In this document: piece by piece, positions 61,702 to 64,000 of the stretch | Position numbering within the stretch: the stretch's first letter is position 1 | How the letters are laid out: each line of letters starts with the position of its first letter | Assembly (NCBI RefSeq): GCF_028687635.1 | Contig: NZ_JAQTZS010000003.1 | Coordinates: forward strand, 1 to 64,000 | Direction: 5' to 3' | Source: Malikia sp. | Lineage (GTDB): Bacteria; Pseudomonadota; Gammaproteobacteria; Burkholderiales; Burkholderiaceae_C | DNA: 64,000 nucleotides | Position numbers and translations under genes: made by a program | Notes under the pieces: model-generated | Seen by the model: only the letters and a program-made list of their open reading frames with translations | Database searches by the model: none | Told to the model about the DNA's origin: nothing

Positions 61702-62775
61702 TCAGCCGCGCCAGCCCTCGGCCAGCGCGAGAGTGAGCTCGGCCGCCGGCAACGCGCGCGCCAGCGCTGCAGCCTGACCGGCCCACAGCGGCGTGAAGTC
61801 ATCCCGCCCCTGTGCCTCGGCCCAGGCGCGCAGCGGCGCCAGGTGCGTGGCCGCCAGCGGGAAGGCCGGCGCCTGACTGCTGATGCAGCCGCCCGAGTTG
61901 CCATCAGCGCCGAGCGCGCGCATGGCGCGATTCACGATGCCGCGCGCCGGCCGTCCCGTGAAGACATTGGTCAACGCGGTGTGCTGCGCTGCCTCGGACT
62001 GCAGCGCCGCGCGATGCAGCGCGCTGGTGCGCGCCTCGGGGCAAAGCAGATAGGCGGTGCCGACCTGGATCCCAGCCGCGCCCAGCGCCCGCGCCGCCGC
62101 GACCCCGGCCGCGTCCGCGATGCCGCCGGCCGCGATCACCGGCAGCTCGACCGCGCGCACGACCTGCGGCAGCAGCGCGAAGGTGCCGAGCTGGGTCGTG
62201 AGGTCATCACCCAGGAAGATGCCACGGTGGCCGCCCGCCTCCAGCCCTTGCGCGATGATGGCGTCGGCGCCATGGGCCTGCAGCCATTGCGCCTCCTCGA
62301 CCGTGGTGGCGCTGGTCAGCACCCGGGAGCCCCAGGACTTGACGCGCGCCAGCAGCTCCGGCGCCGGCAGGCCGAAGTGAAAGCTGACGACGGGCGGGCG
62401 GAACGGCTCGACCCAATCGGCCACCGCCGCGTCGAAGGGCGCGCGCGCCGCGACCGCCCGCCCCTCGGGCGCGGGCAGTCCGGCCTCGGCGCAGAGCGGA
62501 GCCAGCGCCGCGCGCCATTGCGCTTCGCGCTGCGCATCGGCCTGCGGCGGCTGGTGGCAGAAGAAGTTGACGCTCCAGGGCCCTCGTGCCTCGCGGCGCA
62601 GGACTTCGAGCTCGGCGCGCAGTTGCGCCGGACTCAGCGTCGCGGCCGGCAGCGAGCCCAGCCCGCCGGCGTTCGTCACGGCCAGCGCCAGCGCGCTGTC
62701 CTGTGAACCCGCCATCGGCGCCTGGATCACGGGCAGGCGCAGGCCGAGCAGATCTTGCAGAGTGGATTTCGACAT
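61702..62775 (-). CDS. Nitronate monooxygenase (2-nitropropane dioxygenase family)
   Basis: A 357-residue TIM-barrel FMN enzyme that oxidises alkyl nitronates such as propionate 3-nitronate. LPVIQAPMAGSQDSALA at the start, SFHFGLP, AQGLEAGGHRGIF near residue 185, and PVIAAGGIADAAGVAAARALGAAGIQVGTAYL are all family landmarks. It converges on the UvrD-type gene with 21 bases between the ends. Confidence 0.92.
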   Translation of the reverse strand: MSKSTLQDLLGLRLPVIQAPMAGSQDSALALAVTNAGGLGSLPAATLSPAQLRAELEVLRREARGPWSVNFFCHQPPQADAQREAQWRAALAPLCAEAGLPAPEGRAVAARAPFDAAVADWVEPFRPPVVSFHFGLPAPELLARVKSWGSRVLTSATTVEEAQWLQAHGADAIIAQGLEAGGHRGIFLGDDLTTQLGTFALLPQVVRAVELPVIAAGGIADAAGVAAARALGAAGIQVGTAYLLCPEARTSALHRAALQSEAAQHTALTNVFTGRPARGIVNRAMRALGADGNSGGCISSQAPAFPLAATHLAPLRAWAEAQGRDDFTPLWAGQAAALARALPAAELTLALAEGWRG

Positions 62776-62846
62776 GACGTGATGCTAGCGCGTTCAGGAC
62801 CGCGCCAGGCTTACCGCGCGCGCAAGCTCCATGGGACAATCGATTC

Positions 62847-63353
62847 ATGCGACTGAACCTGATTTACGCCCGCGCCGCCAACGGCGTCATCGGCAAGGAC
62901 AACGCCATGCCCTGGCACCTGCCGGAAGACCTCGCCCATTTCAGGCGCCACACGCAAGGCTGCCCGGTCATCATGGGCCGCAGGACCTGGGAATCGCTGC
63001 CGGCCAGGTTCCGCCCGCTGCCGGGACGGCTCAACATCGTGCTGACGCGCGACGCCACCACCGCCGCGCAACTGCAAGCCGAGGGCGCGCTGGCGCTGGC
63101 CAGCCTGCAAGCGGCGCTCGCGCATTGCGCCGCGCTGCCCGCGCCGCCGGCCGAGCTCTGGGTCATGGGCGGCGCGCAGATCTACGCGCAAGCCTTGCCG
63201 CTGGCGCGGCGCGTCGTCGTCACCGAGATCGCGCGCGACTACGAGGGCGACGCCCACGCGCCGGAGCTGGGTCCCGAGTGGCGCCAGACCGCGCGCGAGT
63301 CGCATGTCGCGGCCAGCGGCCTGGCCTACGACTTCGCGAGCTACGAGCGCTGA
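62847..63353 (+). CDS. folA: Dihydrofolate reductase
   Basis: A 168-residue DHFR that makes tetrahydrofolate with NADPH. NLIYARAANGVIGKDNAMPWHLPEDL holds the substrate-binding and Met20-loop region; VIMGRRTWESLP and WVMGGAQIYAQAL bind NADPH. Length is normal. It is divergent from the nitronate monooxygenase and convergent with the chemotaxis receptor gene. Confidence 0.96.
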   Translation: MRLNLIYARAANGVIGKDNAMPWHLPEDLAHFRRHTQGCPVIMGRRTWESLPARFRPLPGRLNIVLTRDATTAAQLQAEGALALASLQAALAHCAALPAPPAELWVMGGAQIYAQALPLARRVVVTEIARDYEGDAHAPELGPEWRQTARESHVAASGLAYDFASYER

Positions 63354-63375
63354 ACCGGCCGAACCGGGGTCGGTC

Positions 63376-64000
63376 TCAGGTGCCCGACAACCCGATTCGA
63401 CCGGCGGAGCCCGGCGGGGCAGCGCGCTGCTCGCCGAGCTGGAATTGCCGCACCGCGAGCGCGAGCTGTTCGGCCTGCTCGCCCAGACTCCTGGCGGCGG
63501 CGGTGGACTGTTCCACCAGCGCGGCGTTCTGCTGCGTCATCTGGTCGAGATGGGTCATCGCGCCGTTGACCTGACTGATGCCCGCGCTCTGCTCGACGGC
63601 AGCGCTCGAGATCTCGCCAATGATGCCGCTGACGCGCTGGACCGAATTGACGATTTCGCCCATGGTCAGACCCGCGTCGCTCACCAGGCGCGAACCGCCG
63701 TCGACCTTCTCGACGCTGCTGCCGATCAACAGCTTGATCTCGCGCGCGGCGGTGGCGCTGCGCCCGGCCAGGCTTCGGACCTCGGAGGCCACCACGGCGA
63801 AACCCCGACCGGACTCACCGGCGCGCGCCGCCTCGACCGCGGCGTTGAGCGCGAGGATGTTGGTCTGGAAAGCGATGCCATCGATCACGCCGATGATGTC
63901 GCTGATCTGGCGCGAGCTGGCGTTGATCTCGTCCATGGTGCTGACCACCTGGTGGACCACGGCGCCACCGCGCGCCGCCACTTCGGCCGCCGCGGTCGCC
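63376..64000 (-). CDS. Methyl-accepting chemotaxis protein, C-terminal part
   Basis: The signalling domain of a chemoreceptor, cut by the window edge. The tip hairpin [23 protein letters not shown] is canonical and binds CheA and Che[15 protein letters not shown] and [15 protein letters not shown] flank it. The protein ends with a polar tail about 45 residues after the last adaptation helix. The sensory and membrane parts lie outside the window. Confidence 0.93.
   Translation of the reverse strand, partial: ATAAAEVAARGGAVVHQVVSTMDEINASSRQISDIIGVIDGIAFQTNILALNAAVEAARAGESGRGFAVVASEVRSLAGRSATAAREIKLLIGSSVEKVDGGSRLVSDAGLTMGEIVNSVQRVSGIIGEISSAAVEQSAGISQVNGAMTHLDQMTQQNAALVEQSTAAARSLGEQAEQLALAVRQFQLGEQRAAPPGSAGRIGLSGT

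Overview
The window looks like a chromosomal segment of a high-GC betaproteobacterium, most likely order Burkholderiales. This rests on the long GC-rich genes chained by ATGA start/stop overlaps, the thrS-infC-rpmI-rplT-pheS-pheT-ihfA block, a RibB fused to a degenerate GTP cyclohydrolase II half (RibBX type), and the ybgC-tolQRA cluster. No rRNA, tRNA or CRISPR array was found. The species cannot be fixed from the sequence alone.

Layout. 1-452: the 5' end of a TnpB gene from an IS200/IS605-type element, abutting the 5' stub of a family 25 glycosyltransferase gene that the element appears to have cut. 453-5716: five surface-polysaccharide genes ending in waaA, each overlapping the next by four bases. 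5726-8847: phosphomannomutase, ogt, an EamA exporter and a PsiF-repeat protein. 8871-16248 (minus strand): the translation operon thrS to ihfA. 16450-17585: a binding-protein-like gene without a signal peptide and a small membrane protein. 17775-20214: a SIR2 plus P-loop ATPase gene broken by two one-base homopolymer frameshifts. 20566-21897: aceA with two upstream palindromes. 22247-29941: ribE-ribBX-ribH-nusB, then ybgC-tolQ-tolR-tolA and a YccS-type membrane protein where tolB-pal would be expected.

29992-39237 (minus strand) is a four-gene island: a phospholipase-D/SNF2 helicase, a large adenine-specific DNA methyltransferase, a small DprA/SLOG-like protein and an AlbA_2/HATPase/TPR protein. 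It resembles helicase-methylase-ATPase defence systems and is the best candidate for an incompletely described system. dnaE follows (39301-42879). 43008-46310 is a hotspot of foreign and decaying DNA: a higBA toxin-antitoxin pair, a T5orf172 gene remnant, a strongly AT-rich reverse transcriptase gene with a frameshift near its start, and an IS5-type transposase stub.

46410-64000 returns to ordinary chromosome: a flavodoxin-fold oxidoreductase, pirin with a divergent LysR regulator, an FAD oxidoreductase, gluQ, trmB, ribD, a pseudouridine synthase, a winged-helix regulator, alaS, hpaE, a nitronate monooxygenase, folA and a partial chemotaxis receptor. Within this stretch lies an unusual 986-residue protein joining a RelE-like N-terminus, a UvrD-type helicase and ankyrin repeats (58720-61680). 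Together the SIR2-ATPase, the four-gene island, the reverse transcriptase and perhaps the RelE/UvrD/ankyrin fusion suggest that anti-phage functions are spread through this segment between housekeeping genes.
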